NCBI RefSeq assembly: GCF_021134715.1
Contig: NC_060018.1
Location: forward strand, 11,487,501-11,551,500
Length of the DNA: 64,000 nucleotides
Direction: 5' to 3'
Source of the DNA: Daphnia pulex
Lineage: Eukaryota > Arthropoda > Branchiopoda > Diplostraca > Daphniidae
Shown here: positions 10,638-22,617 of the stretch, one piece after another
Layout of the letters: each line of letters opens with the position of its first letter
Numbering within the stretch: position 1 is the stretch's first letter
Notes under the pieces: model-generated
The model's database searches: none
Seen by the model: only the letters and a program-made list of their open reading frames with translations
What the model was told of the DNA's origin: nothing
Position numbers and translations under genes: made by a program

Positions 10638-10862
10638 CGTAGCCCGAGGCGTAACTAGTATCTAGCAATTTGAAGTCTTACACCAGCGCGGAGTAGCTAG
10701 AGCGTCCGCCGACGTCATAGCCCGAGGCGTAGCTAGTATCTAGCAATTTGAAGTCTTACACCCAGCGCGGAGTAGCTAGAGTGTCCGCCGACGTCGTAGC
10801 CCGAGGCGTAGCTAGTATCTAGCAATTTGAAGTCTTACACCAGCGCGGAGTAGCTAGAGTGT
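10638..10862. repeat. 79-bp tandem repeat, three copies
   Basis: Units start with AGCCCGAGGCG at 10641, 10719 and 10798 (spacing 78 and 79 bp), and the third unit is truncated at about 10862. Copies differ at only a few positions, so the array is recent. Confidence 0.85.
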
Positions 10863-11912
10863 ACAACGTGACATTCACAATATTTACCAAAAATTCTCAG
10901 AGTGTGTGTGTTTTGTCGTAGCTATTGAAAAGGAAAAAATAAAAAATAAATTCCATAAGAGAGCGGCACACGGCAGTACAGGTGTCCAGACCGGAAAAGG
11001 GCCACCCCCATGCAATTACCAATTAGATAACACACAGTTTGGTGGATGTGTTCGTTTTACGTGTGTTGGCAGCTACGCAGCAACCAAAAAGTTTCTAGTC
11101 TCTGGTCGGATTACATTTTTTACGTTGATACTTGATGGTAGTTTTGCCTCAGCATAAAAATTCAAATTTTTTTTATAAAAAATTGCGTAATAGTGTTGCG
11201 CTTGTGATTGGAAAGGCGTTTCATTAAAAAAAAAGTTAGGAGGAAAGTGAAAAATAAAAATTCAATTTAGTCAGGCCTTGTTTTTTAAATCTATCGACGC
11301 CGTCTTTCTGCTATTCATGTGTCAAGATGGCCAAGAACGATTGGTGGCGAAAGTGGAAATAGCTTACTAGTCTGTGAACTATGCCGTAAGTTTTTGTCGT
11401 TTCCTCTCTGTTTTATTCGGGAAATTTCCCTATCGGCTGATGTTAAAATTAAAATAACAGACTTTCGTCTACCCTCACCCTCACTATGTCGTGTGGGAAA
11501 TTTCAGTCGGTGTCAGTTGGTTATTTTGGGTTGTGTTCCGTGATTACCTCTATCTCACACCCCATCATCAACATTTAATGGCATTGTTTCCTAGCAAAAC
11601 AGAAAATGTTTACCTTGCACTGTGACAATATTGGATTCTTAATGCTTGTAGAGAAAAGTCACAGTTGAGAAACAGTCGCACTACAACTTCACTGTAAACA
11701 CTTGCGTGCCAGTTCTCCACCGCTCCTGTGACAGTTAAATTAATCAGCTGAATAACGTGTGGGAAACAGTTGGTTTTTTTTACCCTCTTTTGCAGTAAAT
11801 TTCAACCTGTCACATTATCTACGAAGCTCATTAGCAATGCATTTTCTTGATTTATAATTGTTGAACCAAATGTTGTTTTGACTAATGATGAATTTCCTCT
11901 TGTCTTTCACAG
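10863..11912. other. No gene seen
   Basis: Short ORFs only. It may contain further unrecognised upstream intron sequence of the PDZ fragment that starts at 11913. Confidence 0.3.
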
Positions 11913-12839
11913 ATTCAATCTCACCTGTCGCCCGGTTTGGTAGTGGATAAGCATGTGAGTATAATAACGCATAAATAATAATTAAATAATGTAATAATTG
12001 AAAATTTAATTTTCTTTTTTTTTCACACAGGCGAACAGATGCCATGGATCGGACGGGGATTACGAGGAAATTATTATCGAGAGAGTCAGCTCTGGTTTGG
12101 GATTCATCATCTCGGGTGGACCTGACAAGCAGCACATCTGCGAAGATCAAGCCATCATTCTGACGAAGATCATCACGGGCGGTGCGGCTGCTATCGTCGA
12201 ACGAATGAAGATCAACGACGTCATCTTGAAAGTGAACGATGTGTTGGTGGTGAACGTTACCTATTCAGCTGCAGTCGAAGCGCTCAAAAGGGCAGGAAAC
12301 ATCGTCCGTTTGGTGAGTAACCTAGAAACCTTCCATTTTCGTTTAATTTTTAGTAACCTTTCTCTTTTTGGTTGTCTACAGAGCGTAAGTAGACGCAGAC
12401 AGCCACGATCTCCTCGCAGAGTCGAAATTGTGTAAGGGCAACAAAGGAATGATTTTCACCATCACGTGCGTATCGGGAAATAAACATATTACCGGCGATA
12501 ATGTAATTTACATTACCGGCGATAATGTGAATGGCGGAGATGCTAAAATTGACGGGCGAATAGCTTTCAGCGAAAAATTGATTCTCGTCAGGAATTTACA
12601 CGTACGTAACGTAAAAATAACAAACAAAAACAGTGTTGATACCAAAAAAAAATTTGTCTACAGTTGTTGACGGAGAAAAATCTAGAGATAGTTTCGCACG
12701 AGGACGCCTTTTCGGCGCTAAAGTAAACATTGGGTGTTGCATTGGGTGTTGCATTGGGACATTTTCCATTGGGCTGCAATTTTGTTTCAGACCTCGTCAC
12801 ACTTGGAGCAGAATTTGTCCAACGTGTAGTACCATTTTA
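11913..12839 (+). pseudogene. discs-large (MAGUK) PDZ1-PDZ2 fragment, introns kept
   Basis: Five exon-like blocks with splice signals: 11913-11954, 12031-12312, 12382-12601, 12664-12722 and from 12791. The second block encodes a complete PDZ domain of the Dlg/PSD-95 first-PDZ type: binding loop GLGFIISGG, then ITGGAAA, then [16 protein letters not shown]. The third and fourth blocks give a decayed second PDZ (KGNKGMIF where GLGF is expected; GNKHITGDNVIYIT; then NLEIVSHEDAFSALK in another frame). A one-base shift at about 12433 creates a stop before PDZ2. MAGUK proteins scaffold membrane receptors at junctions and synapses. SH3 and guanylate-kinase domains are absent. Because introns are kept, this is a DNA-level duplicate, not a retrocopy. 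Confidence 0.75.
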
Positions 12840-12944
12840 AAAATGATTGTTTAAAACTTAAAATTGTTCCATTTCCAAGGGAGAAGATTGAGGGACAAGC
12901 AAAAAAAAAATTAAAGATATTTTTATTGCTCACATCTTAAGAAA

Positions 12945-14205
12945 TTAATGCAAACTGTTAATTGTTATAATACTGTCTTTCAGACACTCATGCTCAGAAA
13001 TATACGCAACACAATCTTCGTATCTTTCTTCTCGGAAGAGACGATTTATAATTCCAGCATGAATATTACCGTGAGGAAAGGCCAGTTTGTTGCTACCAAT
13101 CAATCTAAGATTTTTTCTGATGTGATAATTTTCAACGTACTCAGTAATTGCATCTGCGTCGCCTTTCGTACTGGGCAGCTTGTGACAAGGCTTCAATCCG
13201 CTAAATTTATTTTCACGGTCCACGGAGCACTGGTAGAAATAGTCTTCCAATCCGGTACCATTAATACCAACATGTCTAAATATAAATCAGAATATTAGTA
13301 TTTCTTCACGTATTCAATTTTAAAAAAAACATACCCCAATCTCGTGCGAAAAAAATCCCAACGGTCCAAACTCAAACGTTCCAAAATTGGAACTTGATTT
13401 CCAAATACGATTACTTTATTTGATATTGGGATTTTCATTGAACCTTGATATTTTCCGCTAACAACAAATCTATTTTTGAGCTGCTCTAATAATTCGTACA
13501 GTTCATTCATTTGTTTGATTCCACTTGAGGTGAAGGCGTTGCACGAGCAATCAAAAACGAATCCTGCCGCAAACGGATTGAGCATTGAGCACAAGTTGTG
13601 TGTGCTTCCAGGAAACAAAATCTGGTAGTTTTTCTTCATCATCAAATAATGGCCAAGTCTCGTCATCCCCGTATTTCCATCGTAATCAAAGACCCATAAA
13701 ATTTTGCGGTCACACTGTTGTCACACTGTCACAATCTCTTGACGACCATTTTCTGCCACGGACGTAGTGTCAGGTCAAATTCCTCCTTTGCGTTTTCAAC
13801 AAGGGCATACGTCATAACAGATTGATATTTATCTCGATTGAGCATGAAGTGGACATTTCCAGTAAAATCAGGAGGGGAACTATCCAAGCGGACCTTCTTG
13901 TAGATGGCAGCGAACATTTTTTCTTCCGGTGGTTCAGAACGGATACTACTAGAGTCAGGCAAAACAACACGAAGAGAAACTCCTTTCTGTTCAATAACAT
14001 CAGATGAGTAAAAACGACAACCTGTAGCTATGACTACACCAGCAAATAAAGGACTCAACCTTAAGAAAAAAGAACACGTTTCCTTTTTGTCTACTTCCAT
14101 ATACAAGCAAACGTTACTCCTAGCTAAATAAGTTACTGCTGGAATAGTTGATAACATACGAAATGCTGCGATGGTATTACACCCTCTTCCCCTTTGAAAT
14201 CGCAT
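12945..14205 (-). pseudogene. Endogenous CRESS-DNA-virus-like Rep helicase, broken
   Basis: The middle block (about 13335-13700) resembles the superfamily 3 helicase of circular Rep-encoding ssDNA viruses: Walker A region GNTGMT, then a conserved Asp in FVFDCS, motif C as VIVFGNQVP, then LSLDRWDF. The Walker A lysine is replaced by Met, so ATPase activity is unlikely. Upstream (to 14205) a frame ends in RPWQKMV, a typical sequence just before this helicase, then meets a stop at about 13729. The frames on each side are offset, beside an 11-bp duplicated motif. No HUH nickase motifs are seen. Downstream, a 59-bp intron (13276-13334, GT-AG) joins to 12945-13275 in frame. An intron implies long residence in the host genome. 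Confidence 0.65.
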
Positions 14206-15084
14206 TGAAATTGACGTGATTGAACAGCATTTCGCTGTGTTCCTCCCACACCTACAATTTCTTGCGACGAATCTTGTAAAATGACTATTCTCAATGAAGA
14301 ATCAAACTATACTAACAAAAAAAATATATATTCCCATGAACCAATAAATAAACGTTTTCCTACAATAGAATTTCGTCACTTATTAATTCAAAGGAAAAAA
14401 AGAGTAACGATCCTTTCTTGGAAAAAAATATCTTGCGAAAAAAATTTTTCTTGCAACGGAAATCGATCTTCTATAAAAAATGGTAGAATAATTCGCTATC
14501 GGTAAATAAACTGGACTAAAAACTTGACTCATTTTCTAAAAAAAACATTCATTAACTTTTAAGGTAATAACAACTAAAAGAAAAATGTTTAAGTTCGAAA
14601 ATATATTTCGAGATTTTTTCATATGATGAGAATCAGAGAATTTCTGCTGAAAAATAACACAATAAGTGCAGTAAGTGGAAAATGACGACATAGCATAGGG
14701 CGTTGGAAAAGATATAATTATAAAGAAATAGATTCATTCATATTGATTATTAGAAGCAATGCAATTAGGTAGAAAAATATTGGGAATTTAGAAAAACTTA
14801 AGATGAAAAACATAATAAAAGGGCCGGGAAAGTGTTTGCTATACAATTATATTTATTGTGGAATCTGATTATAAAGTTAAATTGTTTTTAAATGAGTAAA
14901 CGAAATTGACGGAACAAACGTTTATAAAAAAAATTTATCATTAGTTTGTTTGAAAAACGACACTGGGAGAGAAACCATTTGAATTTCTTTATTGATAAAG
15001 ATTTAAAAGGGGAATACATGATGGTTGGGATCATTCATGATTTTTTAATACTTCATATTCAAAAATTAAAACAATAATCCAATT
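14206..15084. other. AT-rich spacer
   Basis: No gene is supported. The first 80 bp are open in one minus frame (DSSQEIVGVGG...) and could be a shifted upstream part of the helicase relic. Confidence 0.3.
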
Positions 15085-16072
15085 TTAACTTGAAAGAATT
15101 TCAACATGGCAATCTTCACAAAGAACAGCCAAAAGAATAGTATCTTTAGTGATAAGCTTAACACCACAAATTTTGATAAGACAATCACGTGGGACTGGCT
15201 GACATCCGTTGCAACTGAATAAATGATCAACAATTTCTGGATGACCAAAGATCAATACCTGATATGAAAAACAAAAATTAAAAATTAAAAAATAACAAAG
15301 AAAATAAAAAACTAACATTATCCTCGTGAAAACCAGGATGCTTTACTAAGATAGAGCCATCTTCGTTCACGGCAGAAATTAAACCAAACAAATCTAAGGA
15401 AAGTGAATAGAAAGAAAATGAAAGCAAACAAAGGTTGCGAACTATATATTTAAAAAAAATATTAGCTTACCAAAAATTTCTCCAATTTCAACATAACGGG
15501 ACTTTAAAGATAAGATGAAATAAAAATTGTAACCAAGATAAGGGTAATCAAAAAGAACATCGCCATCAGTTACTGAAACGGGAACACACTATAAGAAATT
15601 TTAAGGAGTTATGAGAAATTGATTTTTTGAACAAATATTAACGTAACTTACTCGAGTGAGACTGCTAAACAATAACTGAATATTTGATTTACAAGGAAAA
15701 TTAAGTTGGTCTCGGTAGCCTAAAGTGGAAAATCCAGAGATACGATAAATGGAATTTATCTAAAAAATTAAACATTAGATGGATGATATCAGTTAGAATA
15801 AAATAATTTAAAAAAAAGATTATACCTCAAGATTATCGTGAACAAATTGAAAATATTTGTGGCAAATAGCAGTGGATGCAAATGTGACACCATTAACATC
15901 AACAAAAATGAATTTTTTAAGTTCAACTCTGGAAGGAAGCCACACTTGAGCATACGATGATACAAAACGTCCAACCAAATTTATTCTTAAAGAAAAAAAG
16001 TATTTAGAATTTTTAAAAAAGGTGTACAATAATAATAATTATATATATTTAGGGCTACTCATTGTCTCCCAT
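15085..16072 (-). CDS. RPA-like tandem OB-fold ssDNA-binding protein
   Basis: Six exons (16072-16058, 15985-15826, 15759-15652, 15588-15471, 15393-15317, 15258-15085) join with consistent phase through five short GT-AG introns and no internal stop. The protein (about 216 aa) resembles the DNA-binding OB folds of replication protein A 70: a strand pair VELKKFIFVDVNGVTFASTA, then HKYF, INSIYRISGF, and the start of a second fold at IGEIFDLFGLISAVNEDGS. It would bind single-stranded DNA. I start at the ATG of MGDNE (16072). An upstream ATG at 16150 is in the same frame but separated by a TAA. No acidic N-terminal recruitment domain or zinc ribbon is present, so it is far shorter than RPA70. It lies on the same strand as the transposase and helicase relics. 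Confidence 0.5.
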
Positions 16073-16562
16073 GTCGATGACGTCACAATCCAAAGGAAGT
16101 AAACGAGATAATTATCGTTCAACACACTTGCGAACAGTTTTGTGCTCCATATTAACGGAAAATTAAAATCACACAGACAGACAGACAACCAAACAAATTG
16201 AGAAGAAGTGAAACACTGAATAAAGAAAACTAAAACAGAAATAAAGCATTGCACTAGAAACGTCCTTTATTTCCAAAAAATGAAGAAAGGTAGCCTAATG
16301 ACTTTAAGGAAAGCACAGTTGAAAAAAGAAAAGGAAGGGAAATAAGGAGAATTATGATTATGGGGGGGGTGGAATTCTAGGAAAGAATTAGGGCGATGAA
16401 ATTAATTGGAAAAAGGTGATGAAGCAGAAATAAACATAACACCTCATTATCTTTTCTAAGAAAGGAAACACCAAAAATTTATTTGGTCTGATTTGGAAAG
16501 TACAAAAACGTAGGAAAAAAATGGCATAAAAAGGAAAAGGCAGGACTTATTGTGTAAAGAGA

Positions 16563-16646
16563 AGATCATTTACGTTTACGGCAAGTCTTGCAAAAAAATA
16601 TTTTGGAAATTGAAACTCGCATGACTTAGGCCTATTGAGTAAAAGA
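16563..16646 (-). repeat. Duplicated tail of the PHD-finger gene
   Basis: GATCATTTACGGCAAGTCTT-type sequence occurs at 16564 and again at about 16648, about 85 bp apart. Both copies encode FCKTCRK in the minus frame. It is a recent partial tandem duplication of the 3' end of the coding region, or an alternative last exon. Confidence 0.6.
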
Positions 16647-18180
16647 TCATTTACGGCAAGTCTTGCAAAAATAATTCTCGGAATTTGGAACTCGACTCAA
16701 CTTTTCACAATCCATATGATACCATTGGAGACAAGAATCACAACCAACAGAAGATTTGTTTTTTTCAATATTTCTCTTGCATAAACTACAAGGAAAGATT
16801 GCATTGCTTGATTTTTTCAATGATTGCATTGCTGACACTGTCGGGTATGCTAATGATTTCTTCTTCTTTAATCTTCCTTCCAAAATCTATAATAAGAGAT
16901 ACCTTCTCAAAACCAATAATCCAAGACAAAAACACTGAAAAAACGTAATGAGAAAAAATTACATTAGAAAAAAATACATAAAACTAACTAATAGAAACAA
17001 AAAATATTACTTTATTTTTTTCTGTAGTATTTTTGGCCAAAAAAGATTTCGGAGCTTTAGTGTAGGCAGCAAAATGTCTCGCCTTTGATGTGCGAGGACG
17101 ACCAGCATAGCGCTTTTGGTAAGGCAACGGCAACTGTTTCAACGTACTCGGAACACAATTTTTTTATTGGGAGGAGAGGTTACAGATGTCGATGCGGAAT
17201 CATCTAATGACTTCTTTTTCAAAGCTTTACCCTTCCGACTAACAGTCGATGATTTAGATGTAGAGGGAGTTAATTGTTCTGTGACATCATCAGATACGTC
17301 GACAGATGCGCCATTACTCATATCTTGAAATTTAAATAAAAGAAACATAAAATTAACAACAAAATGAAAATGATGATGAAGGGTGTGAAAAACACGTACC
17401 GAACGAAACAACATGACAATTCTTTGCTCCAGAAAGCATTTTATTCATGAGGTTCATTTGACCCTGGAATGCTGGAAGTGGAAGGTCTTGAACGGCATTG
17501 CACCATTCCTTTGATAACTTATTGGCGGCATTCCACATATATTCTCTAGTTACGACTTTTCCGTGTCGCTGTTTAACAAAAACAGATATAGGTGAAACCG
17601 TATTGCCATCCTTAGGAACCTAAAATAAAATAATAATAAAAAAACATAAATAAATATTGAAAAATTCAGATAAAAACTAATTAGATACCTCAAACGATTC
17701 TTCATTTGATGAACATTGGTTCCTGCACGCATCATAGCAATTAGAAGAAAGAGTCAAATTTTCTTCAACACATATGAATAGCAAATGACGACACGGAAGG
17801 CGATAGTTAGCAAAAAACGTGCAAGAACAACGTGACAAGTCACGAGAAATGCAATAATTACTCGTTCCAGAAGTAATCTGGAATGATGAATCTGTCTAAA
17901 TCAAAAACAAAAATATTCGTAACATTATGTGTAAGGTAAAAATTAATGAAAAATAAAACAATTACTTCAATGATGCTGTATCCAGTTTTAGACAATTTCA
18001 TCTGTTGGTTTACCAACTCAAACGCATACCGAGTAACTTTTTGAGAAAAATCTTTCAGGATAGAAGGAATGGATTGTGTAGGAAATTTGACACTCGCTTC
18101 AACTTCCTTCCTGTCTCTATCAATCATACGTAGACAAATTGTCCAAAATGATTTGGAGAAGTTCAGGGAATCTTAAAGAT
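16647..18180 (-). pseudogene. MULE-type SWIM/PHD transposase relic, C-terminal half
   Basis: Exon-like blocks run leftwards. About 18170-17960 has WTICLRMIDRDRKEVEAS, then comes a SWIM zinc finger at about 17870-17750 (CSC ... CRH). A linker with YMWNAANKLSKEW and a Ser/Thr-rich basic tail follow, then LPLPYQKRYAGRPRTSK, and a final PHD finger at 16883-16647 (CSLC, CDSC, HMDC, CKTC). This order is that of ZSWIM-like/MULE transposase proteins. A frame change at about 17130 and a stop at 18174 disable it. The matching N-terminal piece lies 6.5 kb away at 24981-24757, on the far side of an inserted element. The catalytic core is missing. Confidence 0.6.
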
Positions 18181-18260
18181 CAATGACCAGTAACAGGGTG
18201 TAACTAAAATGCGCGTGCGCGCCTGCGCTTTGCGCGGCTACTAATATGCGCGGAATTTTT

Positions 18261-18445
18261 CTTGCGCGTAAAAAACTAAAATGCGCGTCAAAATTTTCCG
18301 GAATTTTGCGCGCGACCACACTAAAATGCGCGCAGGACGAAGGGAAAATGCGCGTAAAAACACTAAAATGCGCGCATGGCATGGGGGAAATGCACGCCTC
18401 AACACTATTATGCGCGCGAAGTGAGAGAAAGTATATGCGCGCAAC
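18261..18445. repeat. Left inverted repeat of the 6.5-kb element
   Basis: Starts CTTGCGCGTAAAAAACTAAA and contains several copies of ACTAAAATGCGCG. It is very rich in CpG compared with the AT-rich surroundings. It pairs with 24574-24756. Confidence 0.85.
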
Positions 18446-21400
18446 AAGCAGCCGACAACATATTTTGTTACTTGGTATTGTCAACTGCCTGTTGCTAAAT
18501 ATGATTCTTTTAAAGGATTTATTTAGGTATTTCAATGTAAGGGAGAATCACAATTACAATTTAATCAATCAAATGTTACAAATAGTATAAAATTGCACTC
18601 AATGTTTGAAATTTTTCTTTATTGTGTAATACGTTCTCTCTCCTTTTTAAACCGAACTATTGAATAATATTTGATAAAACTGAAACAAATGATTTCAACT
18701 CAAAATATGAAACATTCTAGAGCGGACGTAAAATTAGAAATGTAGGAAAAAAGAGGACATGGCTAAATGGGATTCACTTTGGAAAGCCGGAAAGTTAATA
18801 AATAGGCAATAGCTTTGAATAGGCCTATAAAAAAATAATGCCTTAAAATAAAGAACTATTGTTAATTAAATACAATGTATTAAATATATAAGTATAATGA
18901 AATCGGATGATATACGCGCAATAACTCTGAATGCGAGTTTCGATTTTGTGCGTGGGAAAATAAATAATTTGGAATCTCACGTCTGTACAAATACGCGCAG
19001 AATTGCTAAAGGGGATTGGGTGGGTGTGTAAGTGATTGTTGACAAACACCCCAGGGAATACTTTTCGAGTTTGTGAGCTGGTGGAGTCATTTGTAAGAGT
19101 TATTATTTGTGAAGAGGTTGACGACCAACATGGCTCATTCCACGTGGTCAGATAAAACATTTTTGAGTAAGATTGAAGTTCTGCCTCCAGTTTCGGAACA
19201 TTTGTTGAGATCCGAAGGGGGAGTGCTCTACTTGTTCGAGGCTAATTCAGAGGCCCATGCCCAAGGTATATTTTGTTATTTACTATATTGTTTAGTTCGA
19301 TCCAAATTTGTTTTGTGTGCACGAGTTAAGCTACGTGAACAAATTAAGTGTAAGTGTGCATGAAGTTAAGTGTGTATGAACGTTGCTCGGCGTAGCTTAA
19401 GTGTGAAGACTATTTTTTTATAATGTAGATTTTTGTGAATTGATTTGTCGTCGTATGTAATCATGGTTAATTGATTAATAATTATGATAACTATGATCAT
19501 GAGCTATTAATTATGGTTGATTTCATACAGACTGGAGAGCGGATGGTTGGCATTGGAGACAAAGGAGTGGGAGCATTATTCAGTATGATGGAGTCCCATG
19601 CAAGAAAATCAATTTCTACACTCAGCTACCAAACAAGGAGGAATCTTTTGAGTTCCGTAGGATTGCCTACTGGAATCCGAAACACCCATTACGATATCTG
19701 ATACAGTATACCGGTGATTCCAGCGTGCAAAAAGAATTCGCGCACGGAAACGCGAAAGGTAAAAAAAGATAGGTCTTTTCAAACTATATTTTTTTGGGGA
19801 AACCTTTTGCCTTAGTTATCGTTTTTAACTATATTTGTATTTTGACTGCTGGCGTATTACGTGGGTTATTATGGGGGTTCTATATATTCGATATATTCTT
19901 CATGCTCTGTACAAATTTTTTATAAAAGAAACAGAAACTTCACCATGACGGCTAAATCAACTAGAGAGGAAATCAAACAACGTATGGTGCGCCATGCAAT
20001 GTATATAAGGAACTTGTTTGCGAAGCTCCTGAAGAAGCAAATCGTCACTTAGTGATGGCTCCCCGTAACATAAAACAAGTTCAGAATGCGCAAGCTATGG
20101 AACGACAAAAATTTCGTCTGGGTCGCGATGCGTTTTACAATTTACATTTTGGGGCAGTTTAATCTAACTTTGTGAAGCACATACAAACTTACCCTGATTT
20201 CATATGCATGATGTATCTTGAGCCGCTGGCCTCAAAAATTATGGGCTTAATTGATCGTCCCGACCTTGGAAGTCTTGGGTTCCAGTACGATACGACTTTC
20301 AAGCTGGGAGACATTTATGTATCCGTATTGATAGTCCGTTACTTTGAATTTGATCAAGAACCAGTGAAGCCTTTTGTATTGATGATGCATGAAAGGAAAA
20401 CGATGGATGTTCATCACGCGTTTTTCAGAAAAATAGCAGAATGGTTTCCTTCTTTGGTATAGACTATACTATTATTTATATTCATTATCTTCGTGTTATA
20501 TTCATAGAAATTAATTTTACAGGTTTCTTCAAATAATACCTTCATCACTACTGACGGAGAAGATGCTTTTGTGTCAGCCATAAGCACCCATTTTCCTCAC
20601 ATGCAGCGATATCTAGATTGGGGACACCTATTCGAAAATGCTAAAAGAGCACTGTCTCGCTCAGGCATCACGAAAAGAGAGGAAGTAGATCAGTATATGA
20701 GCGATTTACGCTCACTTTTCCAAAAATCAACGGAGCTGAATTACCATAAAAGATATAGTGAGATCCTGAGTGATGAAAAACAATGGATACAAGTAAGTTC
20801 CTTTACCAGCATTTTTCAAATTTTGTCCTCAGATTAAAAAAATGTTTTCTAATTTTTTCGAATCGGTAATTTTAGGCGTTTAAGGATTATTACAAAAAAG
20901 AAATACACTCAAAAATAGCTTTCATTGGTCGGTGGACACTCCGATTGCATGGGTTGGAAACCGGCGATACCAACGCCTCGGAATCTTTTAACTGCGTCTT
21001 GAAGCGTCTCCAAGACTGGGAAGAGAGACCAGTTGATGTCATTGCTCGAGGCTTCTCATTATTATGTCAATACCACGACATAGAAATCCTAAGAGGAAGA
21101 TACGCTATGGGAGATCTGACCCTCAAAAAGTCTCTATCCAAGGTATCAACATGCATAAATTTATAAAACATTCCCGCTTTTCATTTTTGTGGTTGTTAGC
21201 TTTATGATAAAGAGAAAGATAAGCCTGTGTTTGAGAAATGTTTACCGCCATCAGAAATTGTGCCGGAGATGATGTCAGTGTATTCAAAGCTCAAAACAGA
21301 GGTGCATATAATTAATTTAGTTTCTGTGATTTTGTTACTTATTTATTTGTTTTTTGTTTAGATTCAATTGAAAATTCAAAATGCAGGAGAAGACAAGAAT

Positions 21401-22617
21401 TTAAAAGACAATTTTGCTGATTTTACAAAGCATGAGATAGCTTCACGTCTGAACAAGGATGACCTGATTACAAGAGTTGGTCCAGGAGAATATGTCATAA
21501 AAAGGACAACCTATAGCGAAAACAGAATCGTAACACTCATCCCTAAAACATATTCTGCGTTGAAATGCTCATGCCCCGCAACAGACTTGTGTGCCCATTT
21601 GATTGGTTGCAAAATTTTTCTTGGGTCATTTGACCATGAAACGAAGAAACCGAAAAATACTACGATGGCACTGAAAAACAATCGCAAGGCTGCCGACAAG
21701 ACATCAGGTAGAAAGCAACCACGTAAGTTGGACGTAGATGCTGAGAAGACGAAAAAATTTCCAGTCCCGACAAAACTTGGCAATAAACCGGCAACAGCAT
21801 GGTCCCCCGTCGCATCAAAATCTGTTGCATCACCTCAAAGGATTTCCTTGTCACCAGTTCCATCTCCGAACACTTCAATTACTTCGGCAGCTCGGTTGTC
21901 CTTCGGATCAGGATCTGTATCGTCACCTCCTAAAAGGACTTCTTTTTCACCAGTTGGATCAAAAAACAGTTCAAATGTTTCGGCACGTTCACCCGTAGAA
22001 TCTGAATCTCAAACCAGTTTGAATTCATCTCACAATTCTAACATTAAATCTCCCATCTCGTTACCTGGAAACGCAGTAACACTCGAAAGTTCTCGTAATA
22101 ATCGGTTGAGATCGCAATCCAATTTGAAAGCTGTAAAGAAAGATCGGTCTGCTGACGCTAAGGAAATTTTACAAATTAAAACTTCAAAGAAGGTAAAGAG
22201 CAATAAGCTTTTTAAGTTATTAAACATGTCAATTAATGTTTTTATCATTATATAGGCTCCATATAAAAAAAATGTGGCACCGGTACTATCGGCAGTGGCA
22301 AAAGAGATTGAAGAAATTTAAATTTGCAAAGAGCTACAGGATCGTGCGGAAAATGTTTTTCTTGACCCTCGGGACAACCAATATCTGGAGCAACACGGGT
22401 TAAAGGATTTACAAGAAAGAGAATGGCTCGGAACACACCATATCAACGGAGCCTTGGCTATGTTAAGGTTCGTTAATTCATCGTGTATTACAGCAAAACT
22501 CGACCACAAACATTCTTATCATCGGGCACGATAATTCGAATTTTTTGTATTTCTAAGCCATCTGGGCGATTTCCATTATTTTTTTTACCGAACCCTATAG
22601 TTTTAGTAACTAGCTGG

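Noticed and set aside
12097-12435. A free-standing PDZ protein starting at the internal Met
   Set aside because: The PDZ fold starts upstream of that Met, the upstream exon has proper splice sites, and the fragment continues as a decayed second PDZ; it is part of a broken MAGUK gene.
12945-14205. Contaminating circular virus genome rather than an insertion
   Set aside because: The sequence contains a GT-AG intron and frame-breaking changes, and it is continuous with host-like DNA on both sides.
18173-18590. ORFs across the GCGCG-rich arms
   Set aside because: They arise from the reiterated ACTAAAATGCGCG motif and also appear in the inverse copy at 24.5 kb; they are not genes.
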